DNA of 31,660 bases, from IMG/VR virus record IMGVR_UViG_3300025312_000518, positions 1 to 31,660 of that record. One strand, written 5' to 3'. The notes under the pieces are model-generated. The model searched no databases. It was not told the origin of the DNA and saw only the letters and a program-made list of their open reading frames with translations. The number at the start of each line of letters is the position of its first letter. Position 1 is the first letter of the stretch. Both the position numbers and the translations under genes were made by a program. The DNA comes from a virus. Positions 7,178-13,241 of the stretch are shown here, piece by piece.

Positions 7178-7599
7178 CGAATCACCTCCACCACGACATT
7201 GATTCCCGGCCCAGCCGTAGCCGCGTACGCCGCAGAGCGCCGGCAGCGGTAGCAGAGGCCCTGCCCCGGGTCGTGTGGGTCGTAGTCGCGCCGCTCACGA
7301 TGATACTCCTGAGGCAGTCGGGCGCCACAGGCTGCCCGGCGATCACCTGTTCGGATCAGATGGTGCCGCGTCCATGCTGCGTCTTCTCTGCGCCATGCGA
7401 TCCACTTCTGTCCGTTCGTCATTGCCCCCTCCACTTGACCGACTGACACCGGGGGCATCGCGTTCTCGTGCGTCAGCCGCAGGGTGTCGTTCGCGGCCCA
7501 CGCCTCGCGCAGGGTCTCTATGAGCCACCTCCGGTCGTCCGAGCACGTGGGACAGTTCTCGTGCCCGATGGCGATGCGGGCCAGCCTCACCTGATCCAT
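7174..7599 (-). CDS. Zinc-ribbon-like hypothetical protein (141 aa)
   Basis: CPTCSDDRRW near residues 16-25 and CYRCRRSA near 117-124 give two CxxC pairs, with one more Cys at about 92 (RRAACGARL); together they could form separate zinc knuckles. The middle is helical and Trp-rich (MTNGQKWIAWRREDAAW). A GGAGAGGAGG ribosome site lies ahead of the ATG at 7599. The gap to the amidase gene is only 62 bases, so this gene probably belongs to the same transcript. No function assigned. Confidence 0.65.
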   Translation of the reverse strand: MDQVRLARIAIGHENCPTCSDDRRWLIETLREAWAANDTLRLTHENAMPPVSVGQVEGAMTNGQKWIAWRREDAAWTRHHLIRTGDRRAACGARLPQEYHRERRDYDPHDPGQGLCYRCRRSAAYAATAGPGINVVVEVIR

Positions 7600-7661
7600 T
7601 GGGCGGCGCCTCCTCTCCGATTATCAATGGTCCCTGCTCTTCAGGGTCATGCCACCGCCTC

Positions 7662-8228
7662 CTAACCGTCGGGGTGCTGGTCACGGTAGCTACGCCTCTG
7701 CGCCATCCTGCTCTCCTCCAGGCGCTTGACCTCGGCGACCGCCTCGCTCATCTCTGCGCGGGACCTTAGCAACCCCATCAGCCGACCCCAATCGAACTCT
7801 CCAGGATCGCTCTTGACCGAGTCGATCTCCTCGTGCCCAACCAGCGAGTGCTCCCGATCCAACCCAAACCCATACCGCTGCCGCATCCCCAGAATCCACT
7901 CGGCCAGGAGGTAATACTGGGCGTCAGTGTAGTCGTCGTCCGCCGTCGGCTGCTCCAGCTCGACCCCTAGATGCGTGGCGTTCCATGCCTTCGCGTGCCA
8001 GGCGATCCACTCATCCGGGACGCATTGAGCCCGCCGCCCATCGCGCCCGATCACCACGTGCGCGCTCACCTGGCTGGCCGGGTTGGAGAACCAGCGCAGG
8101 GTCGCGTCGAACTCGACGCCGTAGGCCGCGCCGCCACGGGTCGAATGCACCACGACCCCGTCCGCCGCCTGAGCGCGCGGCCCGCTGTGGTTTGGGCTCA
8201 GCGCGACGATCCACGGCTGACGGCTCAC
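7662..8228 (-). CDS. N-acetylmuramoyl-L-alanine amidase (Amidase_2/PGRP fold) endolysin
   Basis: Zinc-amidase motifs are complete: VVVHSTRGG with H28, SAHVVIGRDG (55-64), GVELEQP with E90, SLVGHEEID with H132, and KSDPGEFDW with D141, so the H/H/D metal site is present. Amidases of this family cut the bond between MurNAc and the stem peptide of peptidoglycan. The protein is 188 residues, nearly all catalytic domain plus a charged helical tail (SEAVAEVKRLEESR); no separate wall-binding domain or signal peptide is seen, so it would need a holin. The GTG at 8228 is chosen because it overlaps the TGA of the hydrolase gene (GTGA); an upstream in-frame start at 8264 is less likely. Confidence 0.9.
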   Translation of the reverse strand: MSRQPWIVALSPNHSGPRAQAADGVVVHSTRGGAAYGVEFDATLRWFSNPASQVSAHVVIGRDGRRAQCVPDEWIAWHAKAWNATHLGVELEQPTADDDYTDAQYYLLAEWILGMRQRYGFGLDREHSLVGHEEIDSVKSDPGEFDWGRLMGLLRSRAEMSEAVAEVKRLEESRMAQRRSYRDQHPDG

Positions 8229-9616
8229 CCTTTTGGGACTATGGGGGATCGGGCGACGACCCAAGCGTCACCCGCGCCGTCCTGGTACTCCAGGACGCGA
8301 GGCTCGCCGTTGATGGTCGCCACCTGTCGGATCAGACCGCCGCCAATAGCGGTCTCGTTCTTCAGCGCCTCGACCACATAGCCGGCAGCACGCAGCTTGC
8401 CGGCCAGAACGGCCATCGCTCCGATAAAGGTTGGCATTGGTGTCTCCTCCTCCTCGACTTCGACTACAACCCGCTTCAGCTCCAGCACCGGCGGCACGTT
8501 GGCCATCTGGAGCACCCCAAACCGCTCGTCCTCGAACAGGTGCCCGAACAGCAACCAGGGCCCCCAGTCTGCCTCGGGGAACTGTCCGATGGTGCGGCGG
8601 ACCAGCGCCTCGTACTCCCACCGCGCCAACTCGCGGTCGCTGAAGGTGGTCTGCGTGGAAGTGAATGGGCAGCTTGGCGCATATCGCTTGACTAGGGCGA
8701 CGTAGCTTGGCCAATCTGGCGGCACCTGGACGATGGCCTCTGGCCCCGCCACCTGCACGACCTGGCGGTTCCATTCGCCTACCATCACCGGCAGCAACTC
8801 CAGCAAGCCGTACTGGCTCATAGCCTGGAGCGCATGCTCAATCCGGCTCCCACCGTAAGCGCCGCCTTCGCGCTGCAACTCGGGCGGGCAGAGCAGCCGT
8901 ACCGCCGTGTCCAGGTAGGCCGGATTGCCCGGCCGGATCGGCTCGCCGTAAGTGTGGAGCGCCGTGCCGAGGCGCTTCACGGGGCCGGCGTTCAGCTCCT
9001 CGATCTTGCGCCGCAGGTCCGGCTGACCGAACGCATGCCAGATGCTCAGCTCGGGGCGCCAGGAGCCATGTGGGCCGAGACCGTCGGCGATGTAGCCGTT
9101 GGGGCTCAATGCGTCGATCCAATCCATCGCACTCAGCACGACCTCGTTGAATCCCAGGGCGGCGAATACGCGCGAGTGCGCGAACATGAAGGCGATGGCT
9201 TGGTGCTCGTCGTCCGTCCAGAGCCCGCCGCCACGGTAGCCCCACGGAGAAAAGACCCCCTCGATATTGACTTCGTTGGCCAGCACCGCGTGACGGCTTC
9301 GGTCATGGACCGAGCGGCCATCGCTGCGCACCGCGAGCCACATCCGGCCCTGCTCCTTGCCCCACTCGTAGGCCAGCGCATCCACGTCCTGCGGCCGACA
9401 GGTGGTGAGGTCGTTGGGGCTCGATCCCACGTTCGCTCTGTGTTGTATCCACGCGTTGGGATTGCGCCGCAGAATCTCATCCTCAACGCCGGACTCCCAG
9501 GAGCGGAAATGAGCGTACTCGAAGAAACGCTCATCCCAGCGGGATTGCGACTGTGAACCCACGTGGATTATTCGAGCCATGCCCACGAGGCGCCTATCTG
9601 GATGAACAGGCCTCAT
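8225..9616 (-). CDS. Putative clan-A (TIM-barrel) glycoside hydrolase-like protein (463 aa)
   Basis: The sequence looks like a (beta/alpha)8 hydrolase. It has WLAVRSDG and LANEVNIEG with an Asn-Glu pair at 114-115 (acid/base position in clan GH-A), FNEVVLSAMDWIDAL, LGTALHTYGEP, and VMVGEWNRQ with E281 as the possible nucleophile. After about residue 370 comes an acidic linker and a small C-terminal domain. It is directly coupled to the amidase, which suggests paired attack on cell-wall glycans, but a polysaccharide depolymerase is also possible. I prefer ATG 9616 (AAGGTG upstream, 10 bases after the previous stop). Exact family unassigned. Confidence 0.55.
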   Translation of the reverse strand: MRPVHPDRRLVGMARIIHVGSQSQSRWDERFFEYAHFRSWESGVEDEILRRNPNAWIQHRANVGSSPNDLTTCRPQDVDALAYEWGKEQGRMWLAVRSDGRSVHDRSRHAVLANEVNIEGVFSPWGYRGGGLWTDDEHQAIAFMFAHSRVFAALGFNEVVLSAMDWIDALSPNGYIADGLGPHGSWRPELSIWHAFGQPDLRRKIEELNAGPVKRLGTALHTYGEPIRPGNPAYLDTAVRLLCPPELQREGGAYGGSRIEHALQAMSQYGLLELLPVMVGEWNRQVVQVAGPEAIVQVPPDWPSYVALVKRYAPSCPFTSTQTTFSDRELARWEYEALVRRTIGQFPEADWGPWLLFGHLFEDERFGVLQMANVPPVLELKRVVVEVEEEETPMPTFIGAMAVLAGKLRAAGYVVEALKNETAIGGGLIRQVATINGEPRVLEYQDGAGDAWVVARSPIVPKG

Positions 9617-9626
9617 GATTGCACCT

Positions 9627-9875
9627 TCACCCGTCCACCGCCTCATAGGTGGCCGCGAAGATGTCGGGCTTGCAGGGGTAATGCTCACCCATGATACCCC
9701 GAATAATCCAGTCACCCTCATCGGCTAGCATCATTCCCTCACGGGTCCCAATTATCAGCCCCTCGTCAGGATCCCATTGTCCACCCGGTCCAATGAACTC
9801 CAGCACCTCGTGCCGATTCGTACCTAACCACTGGAGCGCCTCCACCTCTACCGGGCGCTTGCGCCACTTGCTCAT
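9627..9875 (-). CDS. Conserved small phage protein with GDWIIRG/PCKPDIFxATYE signature (82 aa)
   Basis: [16 protein letters not shown] at the start and [28 protein letters not shown] at the end (broken here by no gap) match a small protein found in very many phages and prophages, recalled as '[26 protein letters not shown]'. Its function is unknown to me. It is a beta-rich single domain. ATG at 9875 overlaps the TGA of the 47-residue gene. Confidence 0.8.
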   Translation of the reverse strand: [82 protein letters not shown]

Positions 9876-10015
9876 GGCAGCCTTCCTTGCTCTAGGAGTA
9901 ATACTCGGTCATACAGCTCCGCGTGCCGTAACTCCAAGTCGTCTACGCGTTCCTGCAGCCGTTTGATGCTCGCCTTTGCCAGTTCCTCTGTGCTGGCCTG
10001 AAGCTGATCGCTCAT
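9872..10015 (-). CDS. Short coiled-coil protein (47 aa)
   Basis: This short frame reads MSDQLQASTEELAKASIKRL and continues as ERVDDLELRHAELYDRVLLL, an almost ideal amphipathic helix with Leu/Val every three to four residues. It has no Cys and no membrane segment. ATG at 10015 overlaps the TGA of the zinc-ribbon gene upstream and the TGA overlaps the ATG of the next gene, so coupling on both sides supports translation. It may oligomerise or bind a partner; function unknown. Confidence 0.65.
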   Translation of the reverse strand: MSDQLQASTEELAKASIKRLQERVDDLELRHAELYDRVLLLEQGRLP

Positions 10016-10236
10016 GAGCAGACCACCCCCTCGACCGGATGCGGCGGGCAGTCGCAGGCGATCCCCGCCATGACGCCACGCTCCGGGCTACAACCGCAGT
10101 GCGGGCAGTAGAGGTAGACCCGCTTGCCGGTCGTCGCCTGCATCGGCACGTGGCAGGACGTGCAGAGCTGCCCCGGAGCCGACCCTCCCTCCAGGTCCGC
10201 ACCTGCCAGGATGCGCGCTACGTCATCGGCGTTCAT
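10012..10236 (-). CDS. Zinc-ribbon protein (74 aa)
   Basis: CTSCHVPM and CPHCGCSP form a classic CxxC...CxxC zinc ribbon in the middle, with a second small group CDCPPHP near the end. The N-terminal 20 residues are helical (NADDVARILAGADLEG). ATG at 10236 overlaps the TGA of the membrane-protein gene (ATGA); a GTG two codons upstream is possible. Likely binds nucleic acid or protein; no further assignment. Confidence 0.65.
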   Translation of the reverse strand: MNADDVARILAGADLEGGSAPGQLCTSCHVPMQATTGKRVYLYCPHCGCSPERGVMAGIACDCPPHPVEGVVCS

Positions 10237-10541
10237 GGCCACACCGCCTTCATGCGCGCGCCGTCGGCCTTCTGGATAGCTTGCTCAGCGTAGATCGCCG
10301 GTGCCTGCTGCCGCAGGTTGCCCTCGATCGAGTTGTTCAACGCCCAGGCCGCCAACCCGATGGCGAGCGCAATGAACACGCAGCCCACGATCAAGAAACT
10401 GCCATCAGACGAGACGGAGTGGTGGGCCCAGATGGCCGCCGCCGCAGCAAAGCCGCTGATGGCTGCCAGGGCTGCCAGGAACGGCACCCACTGCACCATG
10501 CCCACCCCCGCGAGATAATGCGCCTGGATTAATTCTTCCAT
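10233..10541 (-). CDS. Two-helix inner-membrane protein (102 aa), holin candidate
   Basis: Two hydrophobic segments are clear: about residues 17-40 (VPFLAALAAISGFAAAAAIW) and about 51-69 (FLIVGCVFIALAIGLAAWAL). A polar N-terminus and a charged C-terminal tail (AEQAIQKADGARMKAVW) flank them. A strong ribosome site (GTAGGAGGAGGAC) precedes ATG 10541. Size and topology fit a class II holin, and hydrolase genes lie downstream on the same strand, but many phage membrane proteins share this shape. Confidence 0.6.
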   Translation of the reverse strand: MEELIQAHYLAGVGMVQWVPFLAALAAISGFAAAAAIWAHHSVSSDGSFLIVGCVFIALAIGLAAWALNNSIEGNLRQQAPAIYAEQAIQKADGARMKAVWP

Positions 10542-10786
10542 GTCCTCCTCCTACGAGAACTGCGCTGCGAAGCCGGGCCCGACACCATCATCTCGGCGCG
10601 CCAGTATGATGCTCGCCGATACAGGCCGCAGATCGTCCACACAATCGTGTCGTCCGCGACGGACGAGAGGAGTGACAGTACTGCGTGCCGGCGACGGCCG
10701 ACGGTCAGAAAGATGAACTGCTCCGGCGGCTGCCGACCAGCTACCCGACGCCAGCACCGGGAGCAGATGTCAGACTCACTCGTCAT
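10529..10786 (-). CDS. Small basic protein with CxxC (85 aa)
   Basis: MTSESDICSRCWRRVAGRQP gives one CxxC pair (8-11), followed by a hydrophobic strand-rich middle (FIFLTVGRRRHAVLSLLSSV, then DDTIVWTICGLYRR) and a basic tail RRRRTWKN. It overlaps the start of the membrane-protein gene by 13 bases. No family recognised. Confidence 0.5.
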   Translation of the reverse strand: MTSESDICSRCWRRVAGRQPPEQFIFLTVGRRRHAVLSLLSSVADDTIVWTICGLYRRASYWRAEMMVSGPASQRSSRRRRTWKN

Positions 10787-10791
10787 GCCTT

Positions 10792-11049
10792 CTACTCTCC
10801 CGCGAGGATCTCGACAAACGCCGCAGCGGCGCGTGCTAGGCGGCGGTGCCACTCGCGCCGATGAGGCGCGCCGCAGTAAACCTGCGGCGATCCATGCACC
10901 CGCTTGCGGCGCGGCAACGGCACGTGGCAGACGGGGCACTGGGGAGGAGAGGGGGCACGCCCTTGCCTCTCCTCCTCCAGAGATGGGGCCACAGGGGCTT
11001 CCGCCGCTTGCCGAGCGGCTGGCGTAGGGGTTGCCCTGCTCGCACCCAC
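10792..11049 (-). CDS. Small zinc-finger protein (85 aa)
   Basis: The core CPVCHVPLPRRKRVHGSPQV is followed by YCGAPHRREWHRRLARA. This resembles the short bacterial zinc finger 'CxxCxxxFxxxxxxxxYCSxxCRxxxHRR', with Cys, Cys, Cys and His as ligands and a basic helix. I take GTG at 11049 as the start, but the N-terminus is uncertain because the frame stays open upstream through the tRNA. The protein would follow the tRNA on the same transcript. Likely nucleic-acid binding. Confidence 0.55.
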   Translation of the reverse strand: MGASRATPTPAARQAAEAPVAPSLEEERQGRAPSPPQCPVCHVPLPRRKRVHGSPQVYCGAPHRREWHRRLARAAAAFVEILAGE

Positions 11050-11128
11050 GGCAACACAGTAACACAAAGCGCCATCGCTTCGCAAGGGGCCGGTGGCGGG
11101 GGTTGTGTTGCGGGCACCGGAGCACTGG
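11050..11128 (-). other. Leader between tRNA and first gene of the left block
   Basis: A 79-base stretch between the tRNA 3' end and the GTG at 11049 with no supported gene of its own. It probably holds the processed tRNA 3' trailer and the ribosome site of the zinc-finger gene. Confidence 0.4.
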
Positions 11129-11205
11129 TGGCGGTGCGTACCGGACTCGAACCGGCGATCTCCTCCTTGACAGGGAGGTGTCCTGGGCCACTGGACGAAC
11201 GCACC
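11129..11205 (-). tRNA. tRNA-Asp (anticodon GTC), CCA encoded
   Basis: A full cloverleaf can be drawn on the minus strand. The acceptor stem is GGTGCGT/ACGCACC, the D stem GTCC/GGAC, the anticodon stem CCTCC/GGAGG with loop CTGTCAA (anticodon GTC), and the T arm GCCGG-TTCGAGT-CCGGT. The discriminator base is G, as expected for tRNA-Asp, and CCA follows at 11131-11129. It sits just after the terminator that closes the virion block. A phage-borne tRNA may support late translation, or the site could be an old attachment site. Confidence 0.95.
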
Positions 11206-11395
11206 TGAAGAGTCAGGCGGGCGACTCCTGCCGCATGCTGCCTGGGTTATCCGGCCAGGCCCACTTTGGCAGCCCCCATCGACCTGCTCGCCCGGAAAGG
11301 CGGGGACTCCAACACATCGGTAGTTGTCTCGGGCCACCGGCCCCCGCGCTCCACTCATCGCCCGGCTGGGTTCGCGTGGAGCCAGTGCCCACGTC
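11206..11395 (-). other. Gene-free, hairpin-rich stretch upstream of the tRNA
   Basis: I see no convincing coding frame here; the frames that cross it also cross the tRNA or the terminator. It contains several inverted repeats: GCTCCAC/GTGGAGC (11348-11354 with 11376-11382), GGGCC/GGCCC (11331-11343), and GCTGCC/GGCAGC (11237-11242 with 11268-11273) enclosing CCTGG/CCAGG. It follows a candidate promoter, so it would be the 5' leader of the tRNA transcript and could hold a structured RNA. No known riboswitch is recognised. Confidence 0.4.
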
Positions 11396-11424
11396 AGAAT
11401 ACCATAGATAGATGCAGAGAAAAA
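11396..11424 (-). promoter_or_regulatory. Candidate extended -10 promoter for tRNA and left block
   Basis: Minus-strand TGGTATTCT (TG-N-TATTCT) forms an extended -10 at 11404-11396. A weak -35, TTTTTC, lies 17 bases upstream and overlaps the terminator T-tract. The position just past the terminator suits a fresh start of transcription, but the -35 match is poor. Confidence 0.4.
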
Positions 11425-11470
11425 CAACTGGACCGGAGCCAACGGGCATTGCCCCGCACTCCGGTCCAGT
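11419..11470 (-). terminator. Intrinsic terminator of the virion/lysis transcript
   Basis: A perfect 12-bp stem ACTGGACCGGAG/CTCCGGTCCAGT (11427-11438 with 11459-11470) has a 20-base loop that can fold again (GGGC-AAT-GCCC). On the minus strand it is followed by TGTTTTTC. The orientation matches the genes upstream. No T-tract exists on the other side, so it acts on the minus strand only. Confidence 0.85.
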
Positions 11471-11615
11471 CACGAGCCCTTGGCTGAGGCAGGCAGAGTT
11501 TACCACAAAGGCAAAGCGCCTCACCCATGCGAAAGGTGGGGCGCCGGACAGCGTACCTGCTGTCCCACTCCGCCCCTGCTGCTGCTTGGTCCAGCCAGGG
11601 GCGATTGCTGCTATT
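11471..11615 (-). other. Untranslated tail between last lysis-region gene and terminator
   Basis: A stretch of 145 bases with no supported gene. Together with 11050-11470 it makes the longest protein-free stretch of the window, about 570 bases. Confidence 0.4.
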
Positions 11616-11792
11616 CTACCAGATCGTCAGACGAGGAAGGCCACCCGTGCCCACCGGCAGCGGGAGGCAGTGAGGGCAAGCCGCCGTGCCCGATGACCGC
11701 CAGATGGACGGCATGGGCCTCTCCGGGCGGTGGCACGGGCAGGTGCAGTCGACGGTCGTGAACGGGCCGCTCCGATGCACTACGATGACCAT
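11616..11792 (-). CDS. Small Cys-rich protein (58 aa)
   Basis: CTCPCHRP and ACPHCLP supply two Cys pairs and a His, a likely zinc site. The ATG at 11792 is preceded by AAGGAGG at an ideal distance of seven bases, which I prefer over the start at 11816. It overlaps the end of the preceding gene by 13 bases. It is the last gene before the terminator. Function unknown. Confidence 0.55.
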   Translation of the reverse strand: MVIVVHRSGPFTTVDCTCPCHRPERPMPSIWRSSGTAACPHCLPLPVGTGGLPRLTIW

Positions 11793-11983
11793 GGCCGCGC
11801 CTCCTTGTCCCAGCACGGGTCAGGTATGGTCGTCTGCCCAGAGCCACAGTTGGGGCAGCCCCATGTGTGCTCGCAGCCGACCCGGCGGTGGTCCGTACAG
11901 ATAAGTCCTCCGCTCCCGGACGTGAACGTTATGCCCGAGAGGCTGGTCTTGTTGGCGTCGAGCCCCACTGGCTTCCTACTCAT
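11780..11983 (-). CDS. Small zinc-ribbon-like protein (67 aa)
   Basis: ICTDHRRVGCEHTWGCPNCG holds Cys, His, Cys, Cys and Cys in a tight cluster that resembles a zinc ribbon. The N-terminus (MSRKPVGLDANKTSLSGI) is polar. The ATG at 11983 overlaps the TGA of the membrane-protein gene (TGATG). The start codon lies exactly next to the 41-bp repeat, so this gene's upstream signal was set by the duplication. Confidence 0.55.
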   Translation of the reverse strand: MSRKPVGLDANKTSLSGITFTSGSGGLICTDHRRVGCEHTWGCPNCGSGQTTIPDPCWDKEARPWSS

Positions 11984-12192
11984 CAAAGAGGTCCTTGTGG
12001 CGGCTCAGAACGTTTCTGATCTGGTGCTTGGACGCGGCCCCGCAGATAGTAGCCGACGCTGGCGGCGCTGATCGCTACGAGAGCCCCCAACGCGGGCTCG
12101 CTGCTCGCCAGCACGGCCAGGTAGACGACGGCAGCCGTCGAGGCCAGCGCCATCAGTGCCCCGACTGCCTCTCGTACTCGTTCCGGTGTCAT
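11983..12192 (-). CDS. Small membrane protein with C-terminus formed by a duplicated helicase fragment (69 aa)
   Basis: Residues 8-28 (AVGALMALASTAAVVYLAVLA) and 31-49 (EPALGALVAISAASVGYYL) are two membrane helices, as in a small holin. The last 14 residues (from about PDQKRSEPPQGPL) are coded by a 41-bp copy of the helicase winged-helix sequence, read in another frame. In the helicase register the same DNA would read SKHQIRNVLSRHKDLFDE and stop. The tail thus looks acquired by recombination. ATG at 12192 overlaps the TGA of the upstream gene. Confidence 0.65.
   Translation of the reverse strand: MTPERVREAVGALMALASTAAVVYLAVLASSEPALGALVAISAASVGYYLRGRVQAPDQKRSEPPQGPL
11984..12024 (-). repeat. 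41-bp direct repeat, copy 2 (end of membrane-protein gene)
   Basis: Matches 3336-3376 at 40 of 41 bases in the same orientation. Its left edge touches the stop of one gene and the start of the next. Confidence 0.9.
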
Positions 12193-12410
12193 GGCACCTC
12201 CTCGATTATAGCCCGCAGCCGCACCGTGACGCGGCGCCCGTACACGACCAGCAGGTGCGGCGTCTCGCCCGCCTCAAGTTCACGGTTCAGCAGCGTCTCC
12301 GCCTCCGCCCGCGTCAACCCCTCGGCAGCCTCAGCCGGTCCAACCAGCGCTGGAGCTCGCAGCAGGTAGTACCCCAGCCGCGTGCCCGCCCGCCGCGCTG
12401 AGTCGTTCAT
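12189..12410 (-). CDS. Small soluble protein of unknown function (73 aa)
   Basis: The sequence has a helical middle (LTRAEAETLLNRELEAGE) and a strand-rich end (HLLVVYGRRVTVRLRAIIEE). There is no membrane helix, Cys or known motif. ATG 10 residues in is absent, so the start at 12410, overlapping the TGA of the 37-residue gene, is the only good one. It lies inside the membrane-protein cluster, so a lysis-associated or superinfection role is possible but unsupported. Confidence 0.6.
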   Translation of the reverse strand: MNDSARRAGTRLGYYLLRAPALVGPAEAAEGLTRAEAETLLNRELEAGETPHLLVVYGRRVTVRLRAIIEEVP

Positions 12411-12523
12411 CAGTCCCCACGGCTAAGCGCCCAGGCAACGCCGAGCAGCACCAGCCCGATCACCAGCACAGCTCCGAGGCTGCCGGCTAGCGCGCCAATG
12501 ACGAAGGCGCTCCAGCACGTCAC
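12410..12523 (-). CDS. Single-span membrane micro-protein (37 aa)
   Basis: MTCWSAFVIGALAGSLGAVL continues into VIGLVLLGVAWALSRGD, one long hydrophobic helix with a short charged tail. GTG at 12523 overlaps the TGA of the 114-residue gene (GTGA), and the TGA overlaps the next ATG, so it is coupled on both sides. Size and shape would fit a small holin or antiholin. Confidence 0.6.
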   Translation of the reverse strand: MTCWSAFVIGALAGSLGAVLVIGLVLLGVAWALSRGD

Positions 12524-12864
12524 GATGGCTGCCCGTTGATCGCCCGCACCACGACGGTCAATTCCTCCAGCGCTCGCCGCATGCCGTCACGGCTTTCGTG
12601 CGCCCGCTCGCGATCCAGCGACAGCATGTGGTAGAGGCCCTTTGACTCGGCCGTGTGGGCGTCGAGGATGGCCATGTGACGGTCCCGTTCCACTTCGGCG
12701 GCCGCCCGCGTCGCCACCCGCTCGGCTCGCTCCTCGGTCAACATCTGCTGCAGCGTCTCGACGAATTGGCGTCGCTCAGACAGGATGGCATCGAGCACGA
12801 GCTTGCCGCCGATGCCCAGGCCCCCCAGGAGCCCGAGGATCACCGCCGTCAGCAGCTCGGTCAC
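12520..12864 (-). CDS. Membrane-anchored coiled-coil protein (114 aa)
   Basis: One N-terminal hydrophobic helix (residues 4-26, LLTAVILGLLGGLGIGGKLV) is followed by a long charged helix of about 80 residues (RRQFVETLQQMLTEERAERV onward) with coiled-coil character. This is the layout of an i-spanin or of Rz-like lysis proteins, and also of some holin partners. It opens the cluster of small membrane proteins directly after the tail genes. No partner o-spanin with a lipobox is seen. Confidence 0.6.
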   Translation of the reverse strand: MTELLTAVILGLLGGLGIGGKLVLDAILSERRQFVETLQQMLTEERAERVATRAAAEVERDRHMAILDAHTAESKGLYHMLSLDRERAHESRDGMRRALEELTVVVRAINGQPS

Positions 12865-13241
12865 AGGTTCACCCAGGCGCCGGCCTCGTAGCCCTCGATA
12901 GCGGCCGTGGTCGTGTTGTAGATGATCATGCCGTTCGCCGGGGTCAGCGCGTCCCGCTCACCCGTCGTCAGCCGCGGCAGGAGCAACGCCCCCGTCGTAC
13001 CTCCGATGTCGATGGCCGTGGACGCCGCTGGTGTGGCGGTACGCACCCCCAAGCGGTTGTTGGTGTCGTCCCAGAACAGGTTCGCGTTGTCTTCGCTCGT
13101 GTTCCCCGACGAGTCCATGAACACGATCGATCCGGCCGTGAAGGCCGCCGCCCTCAACCTGCTCACGATCTCGTTGAGGTAGTAGGTCAGCGGGAGCTGA
13201 CCCAACCTGGTGAACCGGGCGGGCCTTGGCAACGCCGGCAT
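12861..13241 (-). CDS. Short tail-fibre-tip-like protein (126 aa)
   Basis: A helical start (LPLTYYLNEIVSRLRAAAF) leads into short strands typical of trimeric fibre heads: AGSIVFMDSSGNTSEDN, NLFWDDTNNRLGVRTATPA, then ALLLPRLTTGERDALTPANG and MIIYNTTTAAIEGYEAGAW. Such 'WDxTNNRLGIGTxxP' and 'NGMxIYNTTT' stretches are widespread in phage and bacterial surface fibres. Position right after the 817-residue tail protein supports a distal tail or fibre role. Confidence 0.7.
   Translation of the reverse strand: MPALPRPARFTRLGQLPLTYYLNEIVSRLRAAAFTAGSIVFMDSSGNTSEDNANLFWDDTNNRLGVRTATPAASTAIDIGGTTGALLLPRLTTGERDALTPANGMIIYNTTTAAIEGYEAGAWVNL

Noticed and set aside
7343-7684. Minus-strand frame of 113 codons beside the amidase gene
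   Set aside because: It overlaps the 141-residue zinc-ribbon-like gene in another frame, is low in complexity and shows no motif.
11129-11205. tRNA as prophage attachment site
   Set aside because: No integrase gene and no second copy of the tRNA end are seen in the window, so an att site cannot be supported here.
11213-11524. Possible minus-strand gene of about 100 codons across the terminator
   Set aside because: It would be read through the strong terminator stem, has no motif, and its composition looks like non-coding sequence.
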